Shown: positions 17,345 to 25,594 of the stretch, piece by piece
Position numbering within the stretch: the stretch's first letter is position 1
Layout: the number at the start of each line of letters is the position of its first letter
Assembly: GCA_021797635.1 (NCBI GenBank)
Contig: JAJZZI010000067.1
Coordinates: forward strand, 1 to 32,823
DNA from: Bacillota bacterium
Lineage (GTDB): Bacteria; Bacillota; Sulfobacillia; Sulfobacillales; Sulfobacillaceae
Length of the DNA stretch: 32,823 nt
Direction: 5' to 3'
Notes under the pieces: generated by a model
What the model saw: the letters and a program-made list of their open reading frames with translations, nothing else
Database searches by the model: none
Told to the model about the DNA's origin: nothing
Translations under genes and position numbers: made by a program

Positions 17345-18454
17345 GTGCGAAGACTAGCAGCATGGGAAAAGGGTTTAGCGGCGGCCATCCTGATGGTCGG
17401 ATTGGCGGGCTGCGGTGGCGCGTCCAAAACACCGTCGTCCAAGGCTCCGAAAAAAGCTTCTAAAGTGCTGGCCTGGAAAAGCCGTCATTACAATCCGGCC
17501 ATTCCTGGGGACATTTTGATTGCCGACAAGAGAAACCATCGTATCTTGCTGGTTACTCCAGGAAAGCGCATTGTCTGGCAATTCCCGACCCCGGGAGTGA
17601 AGCCCAACCGACGGTTTGCCTTTCCGGATGACGCCTTTTTTGGTCCCCATTTTGATGAGATCATTACCAATGAAGAAGACCGGCAAATCATCAGCATTAT
17701 CAACATCAAACACAAGAAAGTGGTGTGGGAGTACGGCCATTTTGGCGTTCCGGGATCCAATCCGGGATACCTCAACTACCCCGACGATGCCCTGTTATAT
17801 GATCGCCAGGGAGGACTGATTACCGCGGCCGATATTCGCAATCAACGCATCGTCTACATCAGTCGCAAGACCCATCGCATTATCAAGCAATATGGGCAAA
17901 CGGGCGTTTACAACGCGAATCCTCCCATCAGTTATGCGGCCCCCAATGGCGATTTTCCCGCACCGCACCGGGGGATGTTGGTCACGCAGATTGGCGGTCA
18001 GGACGCGATCTTGCTGAACAATAAGGGGCAGGTGGTATGGACGCTCCACTTTCCCTTCGCCTATCCTTCTGACGCCAACTTTACCCCCCATGGCAACGTG
18101 ATTTGCGCCTTTTACAATCGTCACGGGGCCATTGTCAAAATGAGTCCAAGCGGTAAAATTCTGTGGCAATACCATCCAAAGTCCGGTTCGGGCGCCCTGA
18201 ATCGGCCTTCTTTGGCCATGGAACTGCCTAATGGCAACATTTTAGCGACCGACGATCACAACGACCGGGTCATCGTGATTAATCCCAAAACGAAAAAAAT
18301 CATTTGGCAATATGGCCACAAGGGGATTCCGGGGAAGGCCAAGGGCTACTTGAATGTGCCTGACGGGGCGGACTTTCTTCCCGCAGGGATCGTCCCCGGC
18401 GGCAAAAATCCTCTGGGTCGCACGCTCTGGAGCTATCCAGGAAATGGGGGATAG
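17345..18454 (+). CDS. Lipoprotein with beta-propeller (NHL/PQQ-like) repeats
   Basis: A 369-residue lipoprotein. The N-terminus has a hydrophobic stretch ending in the lipobox LAGC, so Cys at residue 23 would be lipidated and hold the protein outside the membrane; a Lys/Ser-rich linker follows. Blades then repeat: GDILIADKRNHRILLVTPGKRIVW, IISIINIKHKKVVWEYGHFGVPG, GNVICAFYNRHGAIVKMSPSGKILWQY and GNILATDDHNDRVIVINPKTKKIIWQYGHKGIPG. The (I/V)xWQYG ending and xxNxR(I/V) pattern resemble NHL and arylsulfotransferase-type propellers, but no catalytic residues were confirmed. GTG start with AGGGGG upstream. Its stop is nine bases from the stop of the convergent MFS gene. It is the second extracellular propeller in the window; ligand unknown. 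Confidence 0.82.
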   Translation: MRRLAAWEKGLAAAILMVGLAGCGGASKTPSSKAPKKASKVLAWKSRHYNPAIPGDILIADKRNHRILLVTPGKRIVWQFPTPGVKPNRRFAFPDDAFFGPHFDEIITNEEDRQIISIINIKHKKVVWEYGHFGVPGSNPGYLNYPDDALLYDRQGGLITAADIRNQRIVYISRKTHRIIKQYGQTGVYNANPPISYAAPNGDFPAPHRGMLVTQIGGQDAILLNNKGQVVWTLHFPFAYPSDANFTPHGNVICAFYNRHGAIVKMSPSGKILWQYHPKSGSGALNRPSLAMELPNGNILATDDHNDRVIVINPKTKKIIWQYGHKGIPGKAKGYLNVPDGADFLPAGIVPGGKNPLGRTLWSYPGNGG

Positions 18455-18463
18455 TCGGCTCGG

Positions 18464-19813
18464 CTACGCTTCGGGAACGACGTGGTTTGCCTGCGGAACT
18501 TTCCCGGGGAAGCCAGACAGCGCAACGAAGCCTAAAAGTGCAGCCAAGGCAAGGAACAGGACATGCGCCCAGAGGCTCGATATCATGAGACTGACTAAAG
18601 CCGACGCCGTGATGCTGCCTACGTAGCGAAAGGTCGAAAAGATTCCTGAGGACGATCCCGCCATCGCCGGGCTCACCGCTTCCAACAGGGTGGCCTGCAT
18701 GGCCACATTGCCAATCCCGGCCCCGATGCCGGCCACGATTAGACCAGCGAGCAGGTAGCTCATGGTCGCGACATGGCTGAGGCCCACATACCAAAGGACA
18801 ACCCCGAGATCGAGACTAAAGGCGAGGGCGATGACTCTGCGAGCGCCGAACCGCCGGCCGATATGGCCGCCCATATACGACATTAAGGACATAGAGAGGG
18901 AAAAGATAAAGAGTAAGAGTCCGGTGGCCGATGTGCTAAGACCACGATGGCGAAGAAAGACTGGTATGTAAAGAAGGGTACTGTACATGAAAAAGTTGCT
19001 GGCCAAAACCGAGAGATTGGCACTGCGAAAGGGAGCTCGCCGAAAAAAGGAAAAGTGCACCACCGGATCCGCGGCCTTGCGTTCGGCGAGAACAAATCCG
19101 GCAAATAGGGCGCAAGCGAGGAGGGTGGCGCCCACCTCCAGGGAAGAAAAGGAAGCCGCCTGGTGAGGCACGGCGAGGGCCAACACGGTAAGGAAACTGG
19201 CTAAGGCTAAAGAACCCCAATAATCGATAGCACGCCTTGCCGCCGCCGGAGCTTGGGGAAGCCGCTTAGCGCCTAGGATAAGGGCGGTGGCGGCGAAGGG
19301 AAGGTTAATCCAAAACATGTACGTCCAGCCGCCGACATGAATCAGAGCGGCTCCCACGAGAGGGCCCACGGCTGCACCCATCCCCTGGATTAGGCCCATG
19401 CTGCCGAGCACACGGCGCAGCGCATCGCCTTGATAAAGCTGGCGTACCAGAGCCATTGCGCTCGGCACCACCAGCGCGCCGCCGACCGCCTGACCCGAAC
19501 GAAAACAGATCAAAGCGGTCAAATTCGGCAGTGAGGCGGCGAGCACGGACGACGTCAAGAATATGGCCAATCCTAGCAAAAGCAGGCGTCGGCGGCCAAA
19601 GAGGTCACCCAACTTTCCGGCAATCGGTTGCAGGGCCGCTTGCACGACGAGATAGGAGGTTACCACCCACACCACCGACGTTTCGGGGACCTTAAGGGCC
19701 GTTGCCATCGGCTCCAAACCGACCGCGATCATGGTCGAGTTGAGGGGCATTAGCACCACGGCTAGGATAATGGCGACTAGGGGCCAGGGTGAGGTCTTAG
19801 ACCTATCCATCAT
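18464..19813 (-). CDS. MFS drug exporter, DHA2 (EmrB/QacA) type
   Basis: A 449-residue proton-driven exporter. TM1 carries LAVVLMPLNSTMIAVGLEPMA, the form of the DHA2 motif (usually LDxTIVNVALP). Motif A is GKLGDLFGRRRLLLLG, and the antiporter motif C region is GLIQGMGAAVGPLVGAALI in TM5. The protein ends after about 12-14 predicted helices with VLFLALAALLGFVALSGF. Two ATG codons (19813 and 19810) are adjacent. The gene overlaps the end of the upstream phosphotransferase-like gene by 11 bases with no clear ribosome binding site, so it is probably translated by coupling. That linkage suggests the exporter and phosphotransferase handle the same compound. Confidence 0.87.
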   Translation of the reverse strand: MMDRSKTSPWPLVAIILAVVLMPLNSTMIAVGLEPMATALKVPETSVVWVVTSYLVVQAALQPIAGKLGDLFGRRRLLLLGLAIFLTSSVLAASLPNLTALICFRSGQAVGGALVVPSAMALVRQLYQGDALRRVLGSMGLIQGMGAAVGPLVGAALIHVGGWTYMFWINLPFAATALILGAKRLPQAPAAARRAIDYWGSLALASFLTVLALAVPHQAASFSSLEVGATLLACALFAGFVLAERKAADPVVHFSFFRRAPFRSANLSVLASNFFMYSTLLYIPVFLRHRGLSTSATGLLLFIFSLSMSLMSYMGGHIGRRFGARRVIALAFSLDLGVVLWYVGLSHVATMSYLLAGLIVAGIGAGIGNVAMQATLLEAVSPAMAGSSSGIFSTFRYVGSITASALVSLMISSLWAHVLFLALAALLGFVALSGFPGKVPQANHVVPEA

Positions 19814-21443
19814 CGACGACGGCTATGCCCTTGGTGCCGTCAACCACCACCCGGTCTCCATCATGAAACACCCGAGTCGCCTCACGAGTACCCACAATGC
19901 ACGGCAAATGGTACTCGCGAGCAACCGTGGCAGCATGGGACAAGATGCCCCCGGTTTCGGTAATAACGGCCCCTACGGTGGCAAAGAGCCCTGTCCAGGC
20001 GGGAGCGGTATTGCGGCATACTAAGACGTCACCGGGCTTAATCTTGAAAAATTCTTCCGGTCCGCGGATGATGCGCGCCGGGCCCACGTGGCGCCCAGGT
20101 GATGCAGAAAACCCGCGCACTTCGCGCGTGGCTCCTTGAAGTCCTGGCGATCCCTCACCAAAGACCCGGGTGCCAATTAAATTTGGCTCGGGACTGTGCG
20201 CAAGACCCAATTGCGGAGGCGGGGTCCGGTCAAACTGAGCCGCAAGCTCGCGGCGGCGCGTTGCGATGAGATCGCGAGGATTTGATAGTTTTTCTCCGTC
20301 CAACGTTTCGAGCAATTCATCCAAATAAAAGAAGAAGATGTCTTGGGGAACCTCTATCACGCCACCATGGACCAGTAAGTCGCCAATCTTTAACAACAAG
20401 GTACGGCTTCGTGCGGGAAGCATGGCGTCAATGTAAAAATGATGATCCTCGTCAATGGACCAGGCTTCCAAGGCGTTTTGGTGGGCGAGCCTAAACGTGG
20501 CCTTCATGGTGGGATCCGCGATTTGCGCCAGGGCCTCGTCGACTTTGCGTTCTCGAGTCGCGACCACACTCTGCCAATGGGCATCAAAATCAAACTCCTG
20601 GTACAGATATCCTTTCAGCACGGTCAAGCAGTACTCGGGGTTCTCGCGCCAGGTTTCGTGTAAAAATTCGTGAACGTAGTGAGTTCGCCAACCATAGATG
20701 TCAAGATATTGACGCAAGGCTTGACGAAATTCTAGGGTCAAGGGATCTTTGAGCAAAGCGGGATAAACCTTGTCGGCGGAAAAGGCTAAAAGCACGTGAG
20801 CATTCGCCTTGGAAACGGTGGCCAACTGCCATAAGGCGCGATCCTGCTCAAGCGACTTATTCATCGTACCTAAGAGGAGGTCGTAAGCCTCGGCCGGATT
20901 TCTGTCGGGAAAGGCGGCGTGGTAAACTTGTTCGAAGCCGAGGCCGGCAGTGGCGCGCCCAAGCACCACGCGGAAATGCAAATCCCAAAATTTAAAATAG
21001 ATGGCTTGCAGGCGAGTCAATGCGCCAATCGCGTCAGAGAAGGTTTGTATGCCATCGCTTAACTGATCAATTTCATGATGAAGGGGCCACAGCTCTTCTT
21101 CCACGATCGTTTGAAATACCGCGTGCTGGCGGCCCATCAAGGGCTCGAGTACGCGCTCATGGGCTTTCATGATGGCCTGAGGATCCCCTTCAGCCGGGAC
21201 CACCGCTTGGTAATAATAGCCGTCGTGGATCTTGCCGATGAATTGGCGCAAAGGCGCCTTTAGCGCACCCATGGCCAAACGCGTGCCCTCAGTCATCGCA
21301 GGCACCATGTAAGATGCGAATAGCGGACTTAGGGGATGGCCAAAATGCAGGCCATCTTGACTCCAAGAGTGAGTTTGAAGGTCCTTTGGCGATAGCGTGA
21401 GTTCGGCTTGCATTGAGCTTTTGCCTTCATTGCTTCGACTCAT
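19803..21443 (-). CDS. PEP-utilising enzyme: central domain plus C-terminal swivelling phosphohistidine domain (RPH-like, split)
   Basis: A 546-residue second half of a dikinase-like enzyme. The C-terminal 80 residues are the swivelling domain: GDVLVCRNTAPAWTGLFATVGAVITETGGILSHAATVAREYHLPCIVG, with the phosphorylated His near residue 503. The long helical part before it (about 30-430) resembles the substrate domain of rifampin phosphotransferases. In phosphoenolpyruvate synthase the His domain is central and a TIM barrel follows; here the His domain is terminal and no barrel exists, so the rifampin-phosphotransferase order fits better. The gene starts at ATG 21443, overlapping the stop of the ATP-grasp gene by ATGA. 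Together the two chains total about 834 residues, close to a whole RPH. The actual substrate is not known. Confidence 0.78.
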   Translation of the reverse strand: MSRSNEGKSSMQAELTLSPKDLQTHSWSQDGLHFGHPLSPLFASYMVPAMTEGTRLAMGALKAPLRQFIGKIHDGYYYQAVVPAEGDPQAIMKAHERVLEPLMGRQHAVFQTIVEEELWPLHHEIDQLSDGIQTFSDAIGALTRLQAIYFKFWDLHFRVVLGRATAGLGFEQVYHAAFPDRNPAEAYDLLLGTMNKSLEQDRALWQLATVSKANAHVLLAFSADKVYPALLKDPLTLEFRQALRQYLDIYGWRTHYVHEFLHETWRENPEYCLTVLKGYLYQEFDFDAHWQSVVATRERKVDEALAQIADPTMKATFRLAHQNALEAWSIDEDHHFYIDAMLPARSRTLLLKIGDLLVHGGVIEVPQDIFFFYLDELLETLDGEKLSNPRDLIATRRRELAAQFDRTPPPQLGLAHSPEPNLIGTRVFGEGSPGLQGATREVRGFSASPGRHVGPARIIRGPEEFFKIKPGDVLVCRNTAPAWTGLFATVGAVITETGGILSHAATVAREYHLPCIVGTREATRVFHDGDRVVVDGTKGIAVVDDG

Positions 21444-22306
21444 GCGTGCATCACTCCTTTAAGCGCTATGGGGCGCATTTGTAAACAGTACAGGCTGTCC
21501 TCGGCGATGGCCCATTCCACATCGACGGGATATCCCGCCAATCGTTCCAAGGCCAGCGTCAGGTGATGCACTCGAATCACGTCGCGATCGCTCAAACAAA
21601 AGCGCGTGCGCAGCTCTTCGGAGGTTTCCACCTCCTCGGTGCCTCCTTCTGGTCGCAGGCGAAGCATCGCCTCCTTGTCTCCCAAAAGCCCCTCGATCCG
21701 GGAGGTAGCTTTATCGACGATGAAGGTGTCGGGGGTGACCATGCCGGAAACCACGGACTCACCCAGCCCATAAGCGGCATTGATGACGACCTCATCCGCA
21801 CCGCTGACCGGGTGCAAGCTGAAACTTACTCCAGCGGTTTCGGCGGGAACCAGGGCCTGCACGATGACGCCCATGGAGCTCTTTTCCAGTGAAAGGCCAT
21901 GCTGGGCGGCATAGGAGTGCGCATGATGGTTGGCCGCCGATGCCCAGCAGCGAAAAATAGCGGGCATGACCTCCTCAGCACCCACGTCCAGCACCGTATC
22001 ATATTGTCCGGCAAACGAGGCCGAAGCCAGATCTTCGAAGGTGGCCGAGGATCGCACGGCAAAGCGGGTAGTTGGGGCGAAAGCGGATAACGCCTGACGC
22101 ACCTCCTCGTTGAGATCGCCTGGGATAGGACCGCTTGCTCCGCCATCTTGCAAGTAGGCCTGATGAGCGTGGGTGGTGACCACGAATCCGGGCGGAACGG
22201 CGACTTGGTGGTGAATCAGATACGTCAAAGAAGCGGCCTTCCCCCCGACTTCTTCGGGGCTCAGCGGCCCGTCTTGGAGCGTAACAACATACATAGCTCG
22301 TCTCAT
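21440..22306 (-). CDS. PEP synthase/RPH-type ATP-grasp (PPDK N-terminal) subunit
   Basis: A 288-residue ATP-binding domain of the pyruvate-phosphate-dikinase family. Visible motifs: GGKAASLTYLIHHQVAVPPGFVVTT, FAVRSSATFEDLASASFAGQYDT (nucleotide-binding Arg and the glycine loop), MGVIVQALVPAETAGVSFSLHP, NAAYGLGESVVSGMVTPDTFIVDK and VDVEWAI, ending in LYCLQMRPI. It normally transfers the beta-phosphate of ATP to a His on the swivelling domain, which here is encoded by the next gene (ATGA overlap). Two starts are possible: ATG 22306 lies too close to GCGAGG, and ATG 22294 leaves twelve bases and begins directly with YVVTLQDG; the second is slightly favoured. Split enzymes of this kind are less common than fused ones. 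Confidence 0.82.
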   Translation of the reverse strand: MRRAMYVVTLQDGPLSPEEVGGKAASLTYLIHHQVAVPPGFVVTTHAHQAYLQDGGASGPIPGDLNEEVRQALSAFAPTTRFAVRSSATFEDLASASFAGQYDTVLDVGAEEVMPAIFRCWASAANHHAHSYAAQHGLSLEKSSMGVIVQALVPAETAGVSFSLHPVSGADEVVINAAYGLGESVVSGMVTPDTFIVDKATSRIEGLLGDKEAMLRLRPEGGTEEVETSEELRTRFCLSDRDVIRVHHLTLALERLAGYPVDVEWAIAEDSLYCLQMRPIALKGVMHA

Positions 22307-22642
22307 ACCTCGCTTTAATGTAGATGGTCACCAAGCCGAACAGGGATGGTGCCTCTCTTGACGGTGTTAACTAATCTTTAACCTATTCGCAATGCGGGCC
22401 AAAATTTCCTCCTAAAAACTTGCTGGACGATCATTTGCGGACATTGCTCGCCAAAAAACGCAGAAGATGTGGCCATCACCAGACCCGGGAAACTTTACCC
22501 CTATTCTCAGCTGGAGTAGACTCAGAGCCATCGAGGAAGCCAGACTTCTTGGCATTTGGCAGTCTAGGCAATGGGGCGTGGAACGTTCTTGGCGAGAGGC
22601 CAATAGGCTTTCTTTGCCTGGGCACAGCGAAAGGAAACTGCG
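22307..22642. other. Leader region upstream of the FecCD-type importer
   Basis: About 335 bases between divergent genes. GAAGCCAGA near 22539 and GGTGCC near 22349 recall isolated pieces of a cobalamin riboswitch, but the conserved core elements were not found, so no riboswitch is called. AAAGGAA about seven bases before GTG 22643 is the ribosome binding site. No convincing gene lies inside. Confidence 0.35.
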
Positions 22643-23674
22643 GTGACCGGATTAGACGCAAAACATCGCCAAGTAGGGATTTATTTACGCACGCGAACGA
22701 CGCTGGTCTTTCTTCTCTTGGTGGCGCTACTTTTGGCGGCGTTTGCCATAGGCCTGGTGCATGGATCGACGAAAATGGCCCTTTCGACGGTGTGGCACGC
22801 CATGCTTCATCCTGCTGGCGGCATCTCGTCCGTGATCGTGTGGCAAATTCGCTTTCCCCGCTTGGTGGCCGCGGCGCTCGTCGGCGCAGGCTTAGCAGTG
22901 TCGGGTGCGGTCATGCAGGCCTTGCTGCAAAACCCGTTGGCCGATCCTTATGTCGTGGGCGCGTCGTCAGGAGCTGGGCTGGGCGCGGTGGTGGCAGAAA
23001 CGTTTGTTCCGGGGATGGCCTTGGTCGCTCCCGCGGCCTTTTTAGGCGCCTTAGCGGCCGTGTTCTTGGCGTGGATGTTGGCTCGCGCTCGTAGCCGTTC
23101 GCCCATGCTCACCCTGTTGTTGGCCGGCTATGCCTTGAGTGTGCTCTTTTCGGCGATCTCGACCTATCTCATGTTGCAAAATCAACGGTCCCTAACCACC
23201 ATCTTCGCATGGGAACTGGGCGGAATTCATGGCATCACGTGGTCAGCCGTGGGTGTGGCGGCGTGCATCATGGCGGCCTCAGCGCTAATGTTAATACCGT
23301 ACCTGAAGACGATGAATGCGCTACTTTTGGGGGACGATGTGGCCCATGGGGTGGGCGTGGCTGTGCGTAGGAGCCAATTTGTACTTCTGTTGTCGGCCAG
23401 CCTGTTTACCGCGGCGGCCGTGTACCTGAGCGGGCTGATTGGTTTTGTGGGGCTGGTCATTCCTCATTTGGTGCGACGTCTCTCGGGTCCGGAGCATGAG
23501 AGAGTCATCCCCTTTAGTTTTTTGGTGGGAGCCACGTTCATGGTGCTCGCCGACACGGTGGCCGAGCGCCTACCACCTCTAGGGACGGTGCCCATTGGAC
23601 TGATTACTGCGTTCATCGGGGGACCGTATTTTCTCTATGTGCTGGCCCGACCCGGGGGTCGTCGCTTCTTCTAA
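22643..23674 (+). CDS. FecCD-family ABC importer permease (siderophore, haem or B12 type)
   Basis: A 343-residue membrane permease of the BtuC/FhuB/FecCD family. Signatures: WQIRFPRLVAAALVGAGLAVSGAVMQALLQNPLADPYVVGASSGAGLGAV, the most characteristic segment of the family; LLLAGYALSVLFSAISTYLM; LLLGDDVAHGVGVAVRRSQF; and GLIGFVGLVIPHLVRRLSGPEHERVIP, which holds the loop that docks with the ATPase. About ten helices are apparent. GTG start with AAAGGAA upstream. The ATPase follows 29 bases later on the same strand. No solute-binding lipoprotein or TonB component is within reach, so it must be encoded elsewhere or upstream. Substrate cannot be told from sequence alone. Confidence 0.92.
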   Translation: MTGLDAKHRQVGIYLRTRTTLVFLLLVALLLAAFAIGLVHGSTKMALSTVWHAMLHPAGGISSVIVWQIRFPRLVAAALVGAGLAVSGAVMQALLQNPLADPYVVGASSGAGLGAVVAETFVPGMALVAPAAFLGALAAVFLAWMLARARSRSPMLTLLLAGYALSVLFSAISTYLMLQNQRSLTTIFAWELGGIHGITWSAVGVAACIMAASALMLIPYLKTMNALLLGDDVAHGVGVAVRRSQFVLLLSASLFTAAAVYLSGLIGFVGLVIPHLVRRLSGPEHERVIPFSFLVGATFMVLADTVAERLPPLGTVPIGLITAFIGGPYFLYVLARPGGRRFF

Positions 23675-23703
23675 TAATGGTTTGGTGAAAGGCGGATGCA
23701 GCC

Positions 23704-24495
23704 ATGACGTCATATCACGTGTCCATCGATCGGGTTGGCTTTCACTGGCCAGGTTCTTCCGAAACCTTGCAAGAAATTTCCGGAGAGATTACGGAAGGGA
23801 CCTGGCTTGCCTTGATCGGACCGAACGGTGCGGGCAAAACTACGCTGCTGCGCCTTATGGCGGGATTAGAGATACCCTCTTTGGGTCGTATTCATGTGGG
23901 TCAGCGTGCTCTTAGGGAATACAGCCATCAACAACGGGCAGGGCTTCTAGCCCTCATGCCGCAAGCGATGAGGCCAGCCTTTGAACTCGAGGTCAGGACG
24001 GTCGTGGAAATGGGCCAACTGGGGCAACTTGGCTTTTGGGATCGCATCGGTCGGCCGCGAGCGTCCCATCGCGAGGCCGTGGATGAGGCGCTGGTAGCGA
24101 CCGACACCTATGCTTTGGCAAAGCGCAAGTTCACGGACCTCTCCGGTGGCGAAGCCCGAAGGGTGCTGTTGGCGATGGTGTTGGCCCAACAGACGCCCAT
24201 CTTGCTATTGGATGAACCCATCGCCTACTTGGACCCAGGGCACGCGAAAGACCTGCTGGAGAGGATAGAGCGCTTAGTGCGGGAGCAGCGAAAGACGGTC
24301 ATCATGGCGTATCACGATCTTACCACCGTGGGCCTATATTGTGATCAGATTTGGGCGTTGGAGCAAGGGCGCATACGACTCCAAGGCGCTGCCGCCGAGG
24401 TGCTTTGCCAACCGGAGCTAAAGGCACTCTTTGGTTTGGATTTTTTGACGCTTACCCATCCCACCAGAAAGCGGCCGGTGCTGCTCTGGTCTTAG
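23704..24495 (+). CDS. ABC transporter ATP-binding protein (FecE/BtuD type)
   Basis: A 263-residue ATPase energising the FecCD-type permease encoded immediately before it. Walker A is GPNGAGKT (residues 39-46), Q-loop near LMPQAMRP, the ABC signature LSGGEARRVLLAMVLAQ, Walker B ILLLDEPIAYLDPGH and the switch histidine in IMAYHDLTTVGLYCDQIWALEQG. The C-terminus (residues 228-263) resembles the FecE/BtuD tail without an extra regulatory domain. The ATG has GGCGG-like purines upstream, not a strong site. Its stop TAG shares the TTAG tetranucleotide with the convergent histidine phosphatase gene. Confidence 0.92.
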   Translation: MTSYHVSIDRVGFHWPGSSETLQEISGEITEGTWLALIGPNGAGKTTLLRLMAGLEIPSLGRIHVGQRALREYSHQQRAGLLALMPQAMRPAFELEVRTVVEMGQLGQLGFWDRIGRPRASHREAVDEALVATDTYALAKRKFTDLSGGEARRVLLAMVLAQQTPILLLDEPIAYLDPGHAKDLLERIERLVREQRKTVIMAYHDLTTVGLYCDQIWALEQGRIRLQGAAAEVLCQPELKALFGLDFLTLTHPTRKRPVLLWS

Positions 24496-25097
24496 GGCGT
24501 TCCGAGCCGTAACGACCAGCGTCCGCTTTGGCCCCGCGAGAGATGCAGCATCGCGGTGTTGGGGCTAAGCACCCGCCGCGCGGCGTGTCCGGGAGCGTCG
24601 AGGACGACCAAGAGCGTTCCCTTTAAGCAGTCAGCGTGCGTGGTCGCTACCGTGAGACCCGAAGGGCGATCGGCGAGAAACTGATCAAGGCCGCTCAGTA
24701 CACGACGGCCAACCGTCAAGATGGATTCCCCGCCCGGGGGCGGTGAGGTCTCCGGATCCTGCATCCAGTCACGGAAACGGTCCGCATCAGAGAGGCGCAA
24801 CTGGTCCAAGACGGCACCGTCCCACTGGCCCAAATTCACTTCGACCAATTGGGGCAGGATGTAAGGCTCTAGACCCATCTCATCGGCCAAAGGTTTGATC
24901 GTGTCCTTAGCCCGCTTTAGGGGGCTGGTGGCCAAGTACGTGATGGGCAGGCGAGCCAGCCATCGGCTTAATGCCTGAGCTTGGGCGTTTCCCTTAGGGC
25001 TAAGCGGCGGATCCCAGATTTGATAGGCGAAGCGGCCACTGATGTTGGCCAGGCTTTCTCCATGGCGGACTAAGATAACCTCGTGAGCCGTGGGCAT
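24492..25097 (-). CDS. Histidine phosphatase superfamily protein (phosphoglycerate mutase-like)
   Basis: A 201-residue branch-1 histidine phosphatase. The catalytic RHGE motif is in VILVRHGESLANISGRF (His near residue 12). Further conserved points are PLSPKGNAQAQALSRWL, YLATSPLKRAKDT (binding Arg), LVEVNLGQWDGAV and the second catalytic His in VATTHADCLKG. GGAGG is ten bases before the ATG. Relatives include CobC (alpha-ribazole phosphatase, B12 assembly) and broad-specificity acid phosphatases; the neighbouring FecCD-type importer could transport a corrinoid, which would favour CobC, but this is weak. Transcription converges on the ABC ATPase gene with a four-base overlap. Confidence 0.88.
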   Translation of the reverse strand: MPTAHEVILVRHGESLANISGRFAYQIWDPPLSPKGNAQAQALSRWLARLPITYLATSPLKRAKDTIKPLADEMGLEPYILPQLVEVNLGQWDGAVLDQLRLSDADRFRDWMQDPETSPPPGGESILTVGRRVLSGLDQFLADRPSGLTVATTHADCLKGTLLVVLDAPGHAARRVLSPNTAMLHLSRGQSGRWSLRLGTP

Positions 25098-25171
25098 GGG
25101 ACGGCGGCCTCCTAAGCGACTTCATCATGATGTTGGTTGAGGAAGCCTTCCCTTGGGCAAGTGCGTTGCCC

Positions 25172-25330
25172 TTACGCTAAAGGAGGATTCCACGGTGCGA
25201 CGATATCATATCCATTCCAGACCTAGAAAGGAAGGGGCGACAAACTGCCTCGAAGGACGCTGACATGACGAGAAAGTGGCCTGCCTTTGAGAGCGGGGGC
25301 AGCTTTCAGCAACCAGGTCATGCTTGGACA
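25172..25330 (-). pseudogene. Broken copy of the PilZ-domain gene (C-terminal part)
   Basis: Bases 25181-25280 align without gaps to 26753-26852, inside the intact PilZ gene, at an offset of 1572 (about 80% identical by hand count). The reverse-strand translation reads PLSRHVSVLRGSLSPLPF-stop-VWNGYDIVAPWNPPLA-stop, against RLSHHVSVLRTSLSSLPFQGSNGYDVVALWNPPIE in the intact protein. A TAG at 25225-25223 replaces a Gln codon and the protein ends early at 25172. Farther upstream similarity becomes doubtful and frames shift. A tandem duplication or ancient paralog that decayed; the left limit of homology is uncertain. Confidence 0.75.
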
Positions 25331-25594
25331 AGCCAATTCTTGCATGAATAACCCGTAAGGCTCCCCTCCCCCCGTCCAGAGAGGGATTGCAGCGCATGAC
25401 CCCCCTGGTTCAGCTAAGGGAGCTTGAAAAGAGTCAGTCTTATGCGAGACCGCGCGATGGTTGAGCTCGCTTTACCTTCCAAAATCGCCCTTCTGGCGCG
25501 GACACGCTTGATCGATGCGGCGGTTTAATCGTGGTGGCGTCTGATCCAAAGCTCGATCGGCCAGGCTATCGTCTTGTCGATGAGTCATTAACGG
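25331..25594. other. Gene-poor stretch with possible coding traces
   Basis: Two plus-strand frames look protein-like: MRDRAMVELALPSKIALLARTRLIDAA (from 25443), then in another frame LIVVASDPKLDRPGYRLVDE after about 25527. They could be one frameshifted gene. No family was recognised, and no intact start or matching stop is convincing. Confidence 0.3.

Noticed and set aside
19803-22306. Gluconeogenic phosphoenolpyruvate synthase split in two
   Set aside because: The swivelling His domain is at the C-terminal end and no PEP/pyruvate TIM-barrel domain is present in either gene.
22340-22642. Cobalamin riboswitch ahead of the FecCD-type importer
   Set aside because: GGTGCC and GAAGCCAGA occur at plausible spacing, but the conserved core (GCTGCCCCCGCAACTGT-like segment and CCACTG) was not found.
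25098-25180. Terminator hairpin GGGCAA-GTGCG-TTGCCC (25155-25171)
   Set aside because: Six-base stem without a T-run on either strand and not placed after a gene end.
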